Shown: positions 18,098-26,158 of the stretch, piece by piece
Layout: each line of letters starts with the position of its first letter
How positions within the stretch are numbered: the first letter of the stretch is position 1
From: DATFVA01 sp963832355
GTDB taxonomy: Bacteria > Bacteroidota > Ignavibacteria > Ignavibacteriales > Ignavibacteriaceae
Assembly: GCA_963832355.1 (NCBI GenBank)
Contig: CAWHTX010000003.1
Location: 62,001 to 126,000 of the forward strand
Direction of reading: 5' to 3'
Length of the DNA: 64,000 nt
Program-made: the position numbers and the translations under genes
Notes under the pieces: generated by a model
The model's input: the letters and a program-made list of their open reading frames with translations, nothing else
Told to the model about the DNA's origin: nothing
The model's database searches: none

Positions 18098-18136
18098 CCG
18101 GAAGGGAGAAATCTCTATAAAAGATTTCTCCCCCGG
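18098..18136. terminator. Convergent-gene hairpin after pgl
   Basis: Arms GGGAGAAATCT (18104-18114) and AGATTTCTCCC (18122-18132) are perfect 11-bp reverse complements around a 7-nt loop. An outer CCGG/CCGG pair extends the stem across an AA bulge. It lies between the stops of two convergent genes. No long U-tract follows on either strand, so it may act as a bidirectional structural terminator. Confidence 0.65.
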
Positions 18137-18159
18137 TCTAAGTGAAATTTTCAATTATA

Positions 18160-19293
18160 TCAGAATGAGGTTCCGATCTTGAGCCGCAGGTTCGCAAACA
18201 CAGAGATCGCACCGAAGCTTCCGTCAGGGAGCCGCGAAAGGGTGACAGACGGACCAAGAGCCAGGGCACTGAACGCCCAGCTTTCCGCAATCTTCTGAAC
18301 AAGTACTTCTAAGAGGTACTGATCCTGCCTTACATCGCTGTTAAACATGGCATCGAACCTGAAATCAAAAGTACTTCCGGCAAGTGAAAGTTCCCGGCCT
18401 TCATAGCCTACATGCCATTCATTAAATAACCTGGCCCCATAGACCTTTCCTCTGGTTGATCCGAGAATACTTATAGGGTACCTGAACTCGAAATTGTAGT
18501 ACTGACCTGCCAGGATCTTTGCGTGATACTTTGCGGTATCATTTGCGGTCCATTCTTTCAAGTTCGTCTCTGTAGGATCAACCACTACTTTTGAATAACC
18601 AAATTCAAAAAAGTTACCGAACGGTATAACATAGGAAATATTAAAACCGGTAGACGCGTACATATTGTTATATTTATTACTGAACCTCAGTTTTGACAGA
18701 GCATCAACATGTCCGAATACTCCTCCCGTTACACCGAGTATGTGGAAACTGGCTTCTAAATAATTGGTTTCTCCGGGACCGGAATATTCTGTTCCCAGGC
18801 CAAGTGATAATCCTATATCATTTTTAATTGGTATACCGAACCGTTCCCCACCGAAGAACTGGAAGAAAGGATTTATGTAGTGCAACGAAGAGGAGATCTG
18901 AAGTTTGGTCGGGGGGTCCACTACCTTATTCAGTTTAATTTTTTCGAATACCCTTGTAAAAACACTTCCGTAATTAATAGTTTCTTCAAGATCTATTTTG
19001 AAGGGATAGGTAACAACCTTTGCCCTGGTTTCAGGTTTCAAAGCAAGGAAAGGATAAAGGTTGCCTTTAATTGATATTGTCTGGTTGTTCGGATCACGTA
19101 AATCAGCTATTATCTCTGCTTTCGGATCGGGAGGATCAATAAATAATTCTTCCTGAATATGTATAAAAAGACTGTCATCGAGAGGTTCCATCTGGAAGTA
19201 ACGGATCGGTTCCTCTTCCTGTGCGGGTGTATTATTTACATAAAAGAACGCAAAAAGGGCGGACAGAAGTAGTAGTAGTTTTATTTTGTGCAT
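18160..19293 (-). CDS. Predicted outer-membrane beta-barrel protein
   Basis: A 377-residue protein with a clear signal peptide (hydrophobic residues 6-20, cleavage after TPAQ). About 100 residues of soluble sequence follow, then many alternating amphipathic strands rich in Tyr, Phe and Gly ('EASFHILGVTGGVFGHV', 'YASTGFNISYVIPFGNFFEFGYSKV'). It ends in a C-terminal phenylalanine, as outer-membrane barrels do. I recognise no named family. It is the third gene of a three-gene set with a GldM-like protein 18 bp upstream and a MotA/TolQ-like protein before that, so it may be the outer-membrane end of one complex. Confidence 0.65.
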   Translation of the reverse strand: MHKIKLLLLLSALFAFFYVNNTPAQEEEPIRYFQMEPLDDSLFIHIQEELFIDPPDPKAEIIADLRDPNNQTISIKGNLYPFLALKPETRAKVVTYPFKIDLEETINYGSVFTRVFEKIKLNKVVDPPTKLQISSSLHYINPFFQFFGGERFGIPIKNDIGLSLGLGTEYSGPGETNYLEASFHILGVTGGVFGHVDALSKLRFSNKYNNMYASTGFNISYVIPFGNFFEFGYSKVVVDPTETNLKEWTANDTAKYHAKILAGQYYNFEFRYPISILGSTRGKVYGARLFNEWHVGYEGRELSLAGSTFDFRFDAMFNSDVRQDQYLLEVLVQKIAESWAFSALALGPSVTLSRLPDGSFGAISVFANLRLKIGTSF

Positions 19294-19311
19294 AAAGTAG
19301 TTCCGAATAAT

Positions 19312-20265
19312 TTATTTAGAAAAATCAGTGAAAAAGAATGAGTCTCCAACCTGTACCCTATCCTTTGATCTTTCATCAACAACTGTAAAGAAGAAATTTA
19401 CTTTATACCTTCCGTCAGCTTCCCTCAGGTTTCCATATTTGTCGAGCCACTCGTCAAATCTGTTTTCGTTAGATGCGATCCTCAATGACACATTATATAC
19501 CGGGTTCCCCTTAGAATCTTTCATTGGTCCCGACACAGAAATAGGACCATTCCAGGATACCTTCAATTGTTCAGGACGTTCATCCACAATGGTAACGGTA
19601 AAGACCGTGATCCTCTGCAGGTCCTGAACATAAATATCAGAATTGTTCATCTTTGTAGTAACACGTGCAATCTTAATATCAGGAGGTCTGTTAGGAACAA
19701 CCTTAATTCTATCCTCCTGGCTTCCGTACCTTGCTATAACCTCAGTTTGATTGGTTAGGTCGAATGTCTTCTCCTGTCCCGGAGGAATTACAACCAGCGG
19801 TTTGCTCATATCATTAGGATCATATAATGAAGTCGGCACGCTTCCCGAGTTAGTTGCCTTATTCCACGTATACTGAATAAATGTCTTTTTAAGCGATATA
19901 GGCGACTGAAGTATCTCCTGTTCCTTAACTTCGGGTTTCTCTTCCGGCTTCTCTTCAGGAGGCTGAAGTTTAAGTTTCTCGGTAACTTCTTTCATTTTTG
20001 TGTTAAGCGATGCAAGCTTCTCCTTCAGTGCAGCATTCTCCTCGAGAGCATTTTCTTCAACTTTTACATCGAATTTAATTCCCATTGCAGTGAGGGAATC
20101 GAGCATTACCATAAGGGAGTCGCGCACGCTCTTATCGACAACCTTATCTTTTAAGACAACCCTGTTTAAGTCGAGATCGGCACCTTTCAGTGCCAGAACA
20201 GTGATTACAAAAATGTAAAGCACCTGGTAGATAATAAATTTACTGTCCCTGTTTTTCTGAACCAT
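19312..20265 (-). CDS. GldM-like inner-membrane protein with one TM and large periplasmic part
   Basis: A 317-residue protein. One membrane helix at residues 10-27 ('IIYQVLYIFVITVLAL') is followed by 'KGADLDLNRVV', a pattern like the GldM/PorM N-terminus. A coiled coil (about 66-98), a Pro-Glu-Lys linker (about 101-117) and two or three beta-rich domains (about 120-317) follow, which would lie in the periplasm. GldM couples proton-driven rotation in the inner membrane to the T9SS. This protein is shorter than typical GldM (about 510), so it is a relative or analogue rather than a confident orthologue; an ExbD/TolR-like partner is the alternative. It is spaced 10 bp after the MotA/TolQ-like gene. 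Confidence 0.5.
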   Translation of the reverse strand: MVQKNRDSKFIIYQVLYIFVITVLALKGADLDLNRVVLKDKVVDKSVRDSLMVMLDSLTAMGIKFDVKVEENALEENAALKEKLASLNTKMKEVTEKLKLQPPEEKPEEKPEVKEQEILQSPISLKKTFIQYTWNKATNSGSVPTSLYDPNDMSKPLVVIPPGQEKTFDLTNQTEVIARYGSQEDRIKVVPNRPPDIKIARVTTKMNNSDIYVQDLQRITVFTVTIVDERPEQLKVSWNGPISVSGPMKDSKGNPVYNVSLRIASNENRFDEWLDKYGNLREADGRYKVNFFFTVVDERSKDRVQVGDSFFFTDFSK

Positions 20266-20275
20266 AATTATACAC

Positions 20276-21265
20276 TCACTTTTTTACAACTATTGCTTCA
20301 AGGTGTTTAAGACCGGCCTGGGTTTTCTCATCGCCGAGAGTTATTGAGGCCTGCTGTATTGAGGCGGCAAGGGATTTAAGGTGTTCAATTTTTTCCGGAC
20401 TAATACCCTGGATGTTGTTAATCTTATCGAGTATCTCGTGAACCGAACTGAAGTTGGTAACAAGCGTTTCACTTAACTCGGTGGTTCTCTCAAGGAGTGT
20501 TTTATAGGCTTCAAGATCTTTAACCGAGATCTCAATACCTTTGCCACCGGCACCGGGCTGACTCAACTGTTTGACAAGATTCCTTGAATTCTCTATCTGG
20601 ATACGTGAGAAATATCTTTCTTTCATATCCTGCACATGCGTAACCACATTCTGGAATTCAACGCCAAGCTGATCGAGTACCGGTTCAAATAATTTACCGA
20701 GTGCCAGTACGATCAGGGCTTTGATTTCAAAAGGAACCGATAAGCCCAGGAATATTTCCTCACCAAGTTTGATGCTTATAAGCAGAATTGCGGCGCCTAT
20801 CAAAGGCAGAGCAGTTGAGATACTATCGATAACGCTCTGATAGGAAGTGATGATCCTGTCGATCGTCTCTGATGCGGGACTTCTTAAAACCTCCAGCTTC
20901 AACTTGTTATATGCCAGGTATGCCATAAAGATGAATAGTGCATAAACAACTACCGGCAACCACCAGAAACTGAAAGGCTCTACTATCTGTTCTGCTGGCT
21001 GCCACGTTGGGAAAAGGGCTTTACCCAAATCAACAGAAACGTTTCCCAGGATCGGGACATACGACAGATCCAGGAAAAAAGATAAAATCAGCGCAACAAA
21101 TGAGATGATGGCAGGCTTTAAAATTATCGAAAAATGGATTCTTCGAATCGCATTTTCCTTATAACTATCGAGCTCGTTTTCCAGACCGTTATTAGCATAT
21201 AAATCAGGACTGCCTGTCAGGATCTTTTCGGAGGGCTTTTCAATGGTTTCAGCTTTTAGCATCAA
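20276..21265 (-). CDS. MotA/TolQ/GldL-like multi-pass membrane protein (putative ion channel subunit)
   Basis: A 329-residue protein with four probable membrane helices (about 49-66, 100-119, 148-167, 181-198). The third and fourth helices, 'STALPLIGAAILLISI' and 'FEIKALIVLALGKLFEPVL', echo the paired helices of TolQ/ExbB/MotA ('..PLLGLLGT..' and 'i.eALi.TA.GL.vAip'). The last 110 residues form a cytoplasmic coiled coil, as in GldL. It is the first gene of the set followed by the one-TM periplasmic protein and the outer-membrane protein. Proton-channel function is inference; I saw no unambiguous catalytic acidic residue in a helix apart from E169/E170 just after helix 3 and E194 in helix 4. 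Confidence 0.5.
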   Translation of the reverse strand: MMLKAETIEKPSEKILTGSPDLYANNGLENELDSYKENAIRRIHFSIILKPAIISFVALILSFFLDLSYVPILGNVSVDLGKALFPTWQPAEQIVEPFSFWWLPVVVYALFIFMAYLAYNKLKLEVLRSPASETIDRIITSYQSVIDSISTALPLIGAAILLISIKLGEEIFLGLSVPFEIKALIVLALGKLFEPVLDQLGVEFQNVVTHVQDMKERYFSRIQIENSRNLVKQLSQPGAGGKGIEISVKDLEAYKTLLERTTELSETLVTNFSSVHEILDKINNIQGISPEKIEHLKSLAASIQQASITLGDEKTQAGLKHLEAIVVKK

Positions 21266-21774
21266 TTACCTCTATGTCTTAATTCGTAAAAATTTAATTT
21301 TATTCGATTACAGTTATTTTTTGACATTATTCAGTATCGGGATTTTTCAGATGTACTACTTTAAGACAATTATTGTACCAAATTCTTAAAATAAAATTAC
21401 CCTGACCCCTGGATGCGGGGCGGTTAAAGTATTTAATTATGCGAATATCCGCTATTAATAATAAAGAAATAAAATAACTCAACTAGCCGGGAAAGCTTAA
21501 AAACTCAACTAAAATGATAAGGTTTCGAAATAGTTTGGGAAAATATAATAATAATTGTGAATTTAATGACAGGAACGGGACAAAAAAATTACAGCTTTCC
21601 TTTCATAATCACGATCCGGCTTCAGTTTCATTTTTACTTCGCCGAAGTAAAATTTACTAATGTATCCCTTGACATAAATTATCTAACCCCGAAAAAAGTA
21701 AAACATGTGCGAAAATTCAAGAGTATAATTAGCCCGCAATTAGTTAAATTTAAAAGCACTTTTGAAAGGAACTA
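21266..21774. promoter_or_regulatory. Divergent intergenic region
   Basis: This 509-bp AT-rich gap separates the minus-strand motor-like genes from the plus-strand amylase gene and must hold promoters for both. It contains a TTGACA at 21669-21674 and a TATAAT at 21723-21728, but the two are not at standard spacing to each other. The 72-codon frame across 21557-21775 is judged spurious. The 21-bp palindrome at 21632-21652 is listed separately. Confidence 0.4.
21632..21652. promoter_or_regulatory. Perfect 21-bp palindrome upstream of the amylase gene
   Basis: TTTTACTTCG (21632-21641), one central C, and CGAAGTAAAA (21643-21652) are exact reverse complements. It lies about 125 bp before the amylase start. 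The short centre and symmetry favour a dimeric repressor site over a terminator, since a one-base loop cannot form a good RNA hairpin. The cognate regulator is unknown. Confidence 0.4.
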
Positions 21775-23256
21775 ATGCTAATAAATCCCGGACTGCTTGA
21801 AGTCAATACCAGAGTATGGATTAAAAGATTCGGACACGATGCCGGAATTACTGATATAGATCAGCGGTTTATAAACGACCTTAATGAAAAGGGGATTGAA
21901 ATATTATGGCTGATGGGTGTGTGGAAAACCAGTCCCAACCTTGCTGCCCGCTGCGGCTTTGGTATCGACCTTATCCCCGGTTATGTGAAAGCTTTGAGCG
22001 ACTGGAAAAAGGAAGACGTGATCGGTTCTCCTTTCGCTATTGACGATTATGTACTGAACCCGGCGCTGGGGACAGAAGATGATCTTCTGAAATTTAAGGA
22101 ACGCCTCAATAAAGCGGGTATTAAGCTCTTCCTCGATTTTATCCCGAACCATTTCGGTGCTGATTCTTCCCTTATCAGATCACACCCGGAAATGTTTCTC
22201 CAGGCAGATAAAGATTCATTTAAAAAAGATCCGTATGCTTTCTTCGAGTATGATGCAGGCAAACCATTATACCTGGTTCATGGAAGAGATCCGTTCTTTC
22301 CGCCCTGGATGGATACTGTACAGGTTAATTACTTTTCACCTGAGGCGAGGGAGGTAATGACAGAAAAACTTTCTTACCTTGCATCCGTTGCGGACGGTGT
22401 ACGATGCGATATGGCAATGCTTCCTTTGAACAACGTTTTCCAGAATACCTGGATGGGAGTGCTGAGTAAAACAGATTATAAAAAGCCGAAGGAGGAATTC
22501 TGGAAAACAGCAATTGCGAAGATCAGGCAGAAACATAATGATTTTATGTTTATGGCCGAAACATACTGGGACCTTGAGTGGCAGCTTCAGCAGCTTGGTT
22601 TTGATTACACATATGATAAACGACTGTCAGACCGTCTTTTGGAAGGGGATATACCGGGTATCAGATCTCATCTGCAGGCCGACAAAGATTACCAGTTGAA
22701 GAGCGTGCGGTTTATAGAGAACCATGATGAGGAGAGATCGATTACAAGTCTTGGAAGATTCAAAGCACTTGCCGCCGCAGTAGTTATGAGCACCATTCAG
22801 GGAGTGCGTTTCTATTTTGACGGACAATTTGAAGGGAAGAAAACAAAACTCCCCGTACAGCTTGGCAGAGAGCCTGTTGAAAAACCATCAGCGATGGTAC
22901 AAATGTATTATGATAAGCTGCTGGAGATAACTAAGAAAGAAATATTCAGGAAAGGTGAGTGGCAGCTTCTGAATCCCCTGAATGCAGGTCCCGGGAATTT
23001 ATCCTTCGATAACTTCCTCGCCTGGCACTGGAGCCTCGGAAACGAGATGAGAGTAATAGTGATCAATTATTCACATTCAACTTCACAGTGCAGGCTGAAA
23101 ATTGACCTCCCTACAAGTCTGAATGAAATTGCTCTTAAAGATCTCCTGACAGGTGCTGTTTATAAACGTTCAGTCAAGGAGATCAGCGAACCCGGCTTGT
23201 TCATTGAGCTAAAAGGTTACCAATCCCATATCTTCTCAATCAGCTTCAGTGTATAA
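21775..23256 (+). CDS. GH13 family alpha-amylase-type glycoside hydrolase
   Basis: A 493-residue GH13 enzyme with all four conserved regions: DFIPNH (121-126), GVRCDMAM with nucleophile D212, FMAETYW with acid/base E262, and FIENHDE with D318. The last 80 residues form the C-terminal beta domain. There is no signal peptide or carbohydrate-binding module, so it acts in the cytoplasm on alpha-glucans or maltodextrins. Exact specificity (amylase, glucanotransferase or other) cannot be read from the motifs. An AAAGGAACTA sequence lies just before the ATG. It stands alone on its strand, with a 21-bp palindrome upstream. Confidence 0.88.
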   Translation: MLINPGLLEVNTRVWIKRFGHDAGITDIDQRFINDLNEKGIEILWLMGVWKTSPNLAARCGFGIDLIPGYVKALSDWKKEDVIGSPFAIDDYVLNPALGTEDDLLKFKERLNKAGIKLFLDFIPNHFGADSSLIRSHPEMFLQADKDSFKKDPYAFFEYDAGKPLYLVHGRDPFFPPWMDTVQVNYFSPEAREVMTEKLSYLASVADGVRCDMAMLPLNNVFQNTWMGVLSKTDYKKPKEEFWKTAIAKIRQKHNDFMFMAETYWDLEWQLQQLGFDYTYDKRLSDRLLEGDIPGIRSHLQADKDYQLKSVRFIENHDEERSITSLGRFKALAAAVVMSTIQGVRFYFDGQFEGKKTKLPVQLGREPVEKPSAMVQMYYDKLLEITKKEIFRKGEWQLLNPLNAGPGNLSFDNFLAWHWSLGNEMRVIVINYSHSTSQCRLKIDLPTSLNEIALKDLLTGAVYKRSVKEISEPGLFIELKGYQSHIFSISFSV

Positions 23257-23259
23257 CAG

Positions 23260-23274
23260 GCCCCATAGCGGGGC
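23260..23274 (+). terminator. Short GC hairpin after the amylase gene
   Basis: GCCCC (23260-23264) pairs with GGGGC (23270-23274) around ATAGC, three bases past the stop codon. It is followed by ATATTATTC, only weakly T-rich. A short but GC-strong intrinsic terminator is likely. Confidence 0.45.
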
Positions 23275-23331
23275 ATATTATTCGGTATGTTTAGGATGTT
23301 TTTTTCTATAAAACGGGTAGAAATCTTTTCT

Positions 23332-23339
23332 TATCTTTG
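23332..23339 (+). promoter_or_regulatory. FCB-type -7 element directly upstream of the radical SAM gene
   Basis: TATCTTTG matches the Bacteroidetes/FCB -7 consensus TAnnTTTG exactly. It ends only 4 bp before the ATG at 23344, so the transcript would start at or within a few bases of the start codon. I found no TTG/TTTG at the -33 position, so this is a partial match. Confidence 0.4.
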
Positions 23340-23343
23340 TTTA

Positions 23344-24411
23344 ATGAGCAAGACAAGGATACGAGGCAGAGGCGCGCAATTTAATCCCGGAAACCGGTTT
23401 GAAAGACTCTCAATTGAAGATTTCAACCCTGATGAAATGAATTACTTTACCGAACCTGAAGAAGAGAAAAAAATACAAACGCAATTCTTCCGTGATGAAT
23501 CCAAATCTGTAATAGCTAAAAACGACAGCTATGATGTGGGATTCGAATACTCATTCAATCCTTACCGGGGATGCGAACACGGATGCGTTTACTGCTATGC
23601 ACGTCCTTCCCATGAATTCCTCGGTTTTTCTGCGGGTACCGATTTTGAATCGAAGATAATGATCAAGAAGGATGCGCCCGAACTCCTTGAAGCAGAATTT
23701 AATAAGAAGAGCTACAAACCCGACTTCATTATGTTCAGCGGGAATACCGACTGTTACCAGCCGGTTGAACGACAGCTGGAAATCACCAGGGAAACTCTGA
23801 AGGTCTGTCTGAAGTATCGCAATCCTGTTTCTATTATTACCAAGAACGCTTTAATTGAACGTGATATTGATATACTCAAAGAGATGGCTGAGCTGAACCT
23901 TGTCTCTGTGTGCCTCTCTGTTACAACCCTTGATAAAGACCTTGCGCGCAAAATGGAACCAAGAACCTCTTCACCCGAAAGAAGACTGCAGGTTATAGAA
24001 AAATTCGCAAAAGAAAACATCCCTGTGGGAGTGAACATAGCGCCGGTCATTCCAGGCCTTAATGATGAGGAAATACCTGCTATCCTTAAAGAAGCTTCTG
24101 CCAGGGGTGCGGTGTTCGCAGGACATATAATGCTTCGTCTCCCATATGCAGTCAAGGATCTTTTTCTTCGATGGCTGAAGACTGAATTTCCCGATAGGGA
24201 GAGGAAAATCATCAACAAAATAATGGAGATGCGGGACGGGAAACTTAATGAATCAGAGTTTGGTACAAGGTTCTCAGCTAAAGGAGAACTGGCAGAAACC
24301 ATTCATTCACTGTTTGAATTAAGCTGCAAAAAATACGGCCTGAACAGAAAAAAAGTAGTTTTAAGGAAAGATTTGTTCAAAAAACCAAATAACCAGTTAG
24401 AAATGTTTTAA
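23344..24411 (+). CDS. PA0069-family radical SAM protein
   Basis: A 355-residue radical SAM protein related to spore photoproduct lyase. The [4Fe-4S] site is C77-x3-C81-x2-C84 in 'NPYRGCEHGCVYCYARPSH'. Other family marks are 'DFIMFSGNTDCYQPVERQLEITR' and 'VSIITKNALIERD'. A frame extends upstream to 23287, but I start at 23344 because 'MSKTRIRGRGAQFNPGNRF' is the conserved family N-terminus and a -7 promoter element sits immediately before it. The reaction of this family is not established. The gene precedes a small membrane protein and a TlpA-like thioredoxin on the same strand. Confidence 0.85.
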   Translation: MSKTRIRGRGAQFNPGNRFERLSIEDFNPDEMNYFTEPEEEKKIQTQFFRDESKSVIAKNDSYDVGFEYSFNPYRGCEHGCVYCYARPSHEFLGFSAGTDFESKIMIKKDAPELLEAEFNKKSYKPDFIMFSGNTDCYQPVERQLEITRETLKVCLKYRNPVSIITKNALIERDIDILKEMAELNLVSVCLSVTTLDKDLARKMEPRTSSPERRLQVIEKFAKENIPVGVNIAPVIPGLNDEEIPAILKEASARGAVFAGHIMLRLPYAVKDLFLRWLKTEFPDRERKIINKIMEMRDGKLNESEFGTRFSAKGELAETIHSLFELSCKKYGLNRKKVVLRKDLFKKPNNQLEMF

Positions 24412-24450
24412 TTTTGAAACACTTTTTCAATAATTACATCTTATACTTAT

Positions 24451-24684
24451 ATGGCACAGAAAAAAAATAAACAAAAACCGAGGAAGATAGGAAAAACACA
24501 GGTCGATCAGAAGAAACCCCTGATTGATCCGAGGTACAAGAATACGGTATGGACTATCGTAATCATTATTATCCTGGTAATATTTTTTATAGTAAATAAT
24601 ACAAGGAGCGTACCGGAGCATGGTCCTTATCCCCCAGGTTTTAATCCGCAGCAAGCGGAGAAGGTTTTACACGAGAATCAATAA
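24451..24684 (+). CDS. Small basic single-pass membrane protein, function unknown
   Basis: A 77-residue protein with a very basic N-terminus (residues 2-22, mostly Lys, Arg and Gln), a single membrane helix at about 33-49 ('VWTIVIIIILVIFFIVN'), and a short C-terminal periplasmic tail with 'PEHGPYPPGFNP'. Positive-inside orientation puts the basic part in the cytoplasm. It starts 40 bp after the radical SAM gene and ends 17 bp before the TlpA-like gene, so the three probably form one operon. I recognise no family. The C-terminal PYPPGFNP motif and the neighbour suggest a role near membrane-bound thiol chemistry, but that is only inference. Confidence 0.6.
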   Translation: MAQKKNKQKPRKIGKTQVDQKKPLIDPRYKNTVWTIVIIIILVIFFIVNNTRSVPEHGPYPPGFNPQQAEKVLHENQ

Positions 24685-24701
24685 GTCAGAAGGAAAAAAT
24701 T

Positions 24702-25244
24702 ATGATAAGAATATTAGCATCAGTAATCATACTATTTTTTGCAGTAACAGTGATCGGTTGTCAGAAGAGTAACGAGGCTAAAGCTAACCCGGTCCCTGAA
24801 AAGAACACTACGGTACAGGATAACAGCAGCAAAGCTCCTGATTTCACATTAAGCAGTGTGAGCGGTAAGGATGTAAGCTTATCCGATTATAAAGGTAAAG
24901 TTGTAATAGTCGATTTCTGGGCAACATGGTGTCCTCCGTGCAGAAAAGGAATCCCCGACCTGATCTCGCTTCAGAATGAGTATAAAGATAATGTCGCTGT
25001 CATAGGAATCTCACTGGACAGGGAAAACACTAAAGGCAGTGTCCCGTCATTTGTAGACAGAATGGGAATAAATTATCCTGTAGTCTACTTCAACGATAAA
25101 GTTATAATCGACTTTGGTGGTGTGAACGCAATTCCAACTACTTTCATAATCGACCAGAATGGAAACATTGTCAAAAAGATGGTAGGTCTCTACCCCAAAA
25201 GTGAATATGAAAGCCAGATCAAAGAACTGATCAAAAAATCATAG
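24702..25244 (+). CDS. TlpA-family thiol-disulfide oxidoreductase lipoprotein
   Basis: A 180-residue thioredoxin-fold lipoprotein. The signal 'SVIILFFAVTVIGC' gives a lipid cysteine at position 20. The TlpA/ResA domain (about 43-178) holds the active site W-C77-P-P-C80 and the cis-proline region 'GGVNAIPTTFIID'. Such proteins reduce periplasmic disulfides, for example in cytochrome c maturation. An AGAAGGAAAAAATT ribosome binding region precedes the ATG. It is downstream of the small membrane protein by 17 bp. Three copies of a palindromic repeat follow its stop. Confidence 0.88.
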   Translation: MIRILASVIILFFAVTVIGCQKSNEAKANPVPEKNTTVQDNSSKAPDFTLSSVSGKDVSLSDYKGKVVIVDFWATWCPPCRKGIPDLISLQNEYKDNVAVIGISLDRENTKGSVPSFVDRMGINYPVVYFNDKVIIDFGGVNAIPTTFIIDQNGNIVKKMVGLYPKSEYESQIKELIKKS

Positions 25245-25257
25245 AGAGAATCAGTAG

Positions 25258-25360
25258 AACCTCTACGAAGGTTAGTGAATCAGGATTGATCAACCTCGTA
25301 GAGGTTATATTATTGTAACCATATCCCGCTGATATAATCTCCGGATCCTCGTAGAGGATC
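25258..25360. repeat. Cluster of three REP-like palindromes (core CCTCGTAGAGG)
   Basis: Three copies of one motif lie within about 100 bp: AACCTCTACGAAGGTT (25258-25273, inverted copy with one extra base), AACCTCGTAGAGGTT (25292-25306) and GATCCTCGTAGAGGATC (25344-25360). Copies 1 and 2 are reverse complements over 11 bp and could fold into one long stem after the TlpA gene. The third copy has changed flanks but compensating bases on both sides, so symmetry is kept. This is the pattern of repetitive extragenic palindromes spread by REP-associated transposases, though no transposase is seen here. Confidence 0.65.
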
Positions 25361-25392
25361 ATCAAATGTACCCGGTTTTATATTCCCCCACC

Positions 25393-25617
25393 TCACTTCC
25401 TGAACAAATAAATTATTAAACTGATCAGCAAACTTAGCAGGATCGAAGTCACAATAGGGAAATAGAATGTAAAGTTTTTCTTCTTTATATAAATATCCCC
25501 CGGCAGCTTTCCCAGGAAGGGGATCTTGTCGCCGAAAAAGAACAATACACCCAGCACGAGTATAAAAATACCCGCGTAAATCATTACCCTGCCGATCTGG
25601 TGAAATTCCGGAACCAT
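25393..25617 (-). CDS. DUF2905 family small membrane protein
   Basis: A 74-residue protein with two membrane helices (about 9-28 and 53-71) joined by the hallmark 'FFGDKIPFLGKLPGDIYIKKKNFTFYFPI' loop of the DUF2905 family. Family members are widespread, usually 65-75 residues, with no known function. It stands alone between the palindromic repeat cluster and a divergent response-regulator gene. An overlapping frame in another phase (25310-25624) is rejected because it does not match any family and runs through the repeats. Confidence 0.85.
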   Translation of the reverse strand: MVPEFHQIGRVMIYAGIFILVLGVLFFFGDKIPFLGKLPGDIYIKKKNFTFYFPIVTSILLSLLISLIIYLFRK

Positions 25618-25693
25618 AATTCAATTTTTAATGTTTTCTGCTTCAAATTTATTTAATTGCGAATAAAATTCAACTATATAGATATAGATCACT

Positions 25694-25705
25694 ATTTGTA
25701 CAAAT
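25694..25705. promoter_or_regulatory. 12-bp palindrome upstream of the response-regulator gene
   Basis: ATTTGTACAAAT is a perfect palindrome, 45 bp before the start of the receiver-domain gene in a very AT-rich region. It could be a regulator site, but at this base composition a chance palindrome is also plausible. Confidence 0.25.
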
Positions 25706-25750
25706 TTGTCAAATTATTTATATCTTATTTTTTCAGAATTATGAAAATCT

Positions 25751-26158
25751 ATGGAAAACGAAAATAAACCCAGAATTCTTATAACCGAAGATGATACAGA
25801 AAACCAGCGTTTTCTCCGTATGTTCCTTGGCAAAAGCTTTATAACAGATATATGTGATTCAGATGTCACGTTGTATGAAAATCTTAGTCAAAATGAATAT
25901 GATGTTATATTGATGGATATATCATTAAAAGGCGGAAAGAACGGATTGGAACTCACAAAAGAATTAAAAGCCGACCCGAAATTTAAGGATATTCCCATTG
26001 TCTGCCTTACTGCACATGCATTCAAGACCGACATCGATAATGCTTTGAATGCCGGGGTTGATATCTTCTTAACTAAACCGGTTGATAATCACGTACTGAT
26101 GCGTACGCTTCTTAACGCTGCTAAGAAAACTGAGAGTGATGATGAAATGGAAACTTAA
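25751..26158 (+). CDS. Single-domain response regulator (CheY-like receiver)
   Basis: A 135-residue protein made only of a receiver domain (about 8-125). The acidic pocket D14/D15, phosphorylation site D56 in 'DVILMDISLKGGKNG', T88 and K109 are all present. There is no output domain, so it must signal by protein contact or as a phosphorelay intermediate. No sensor kinase is adjacent. Its end overlaps the start of the DoxX gene by about 20 bp, suggesting co-expression. Confidence 0.9.
   Translation: MENENKPRILITEDDTENQRFLRMFLGKSFITDICDSDVTLYENLSQNEYDVILMDISLKGGKNGLELTKELKADPKFKDIPIVCLTAHAFKTDIDNALNAGVDIFLTKPVDNHVLMRTLLNAAKKTESDDEMET

Noticed and set aside
21557..21775. 72-codon plus-strand frame whose stop overlaps the amylase start (TAATG)
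   Set aside because: Very Lys/Phe/Ile-rich with no family resemblance, and it runs through a perfect 21-bp palindrome and AT-rich promoter-like DNA. The overlap with the next start looks accidental.
23754..24302. 182-codon frame antisense to the radical SAM gene
   Set aside because: Serine/isoleucine-rich shadow of a strongly supported gene.
25310..25624. 104-codon minus-strand frame overlapping the DUF2905 gene
   Set aside because: The DUF2905 frame at 25393-25617 carries a clear family signature; the other phase runs through the palindromic repeats.
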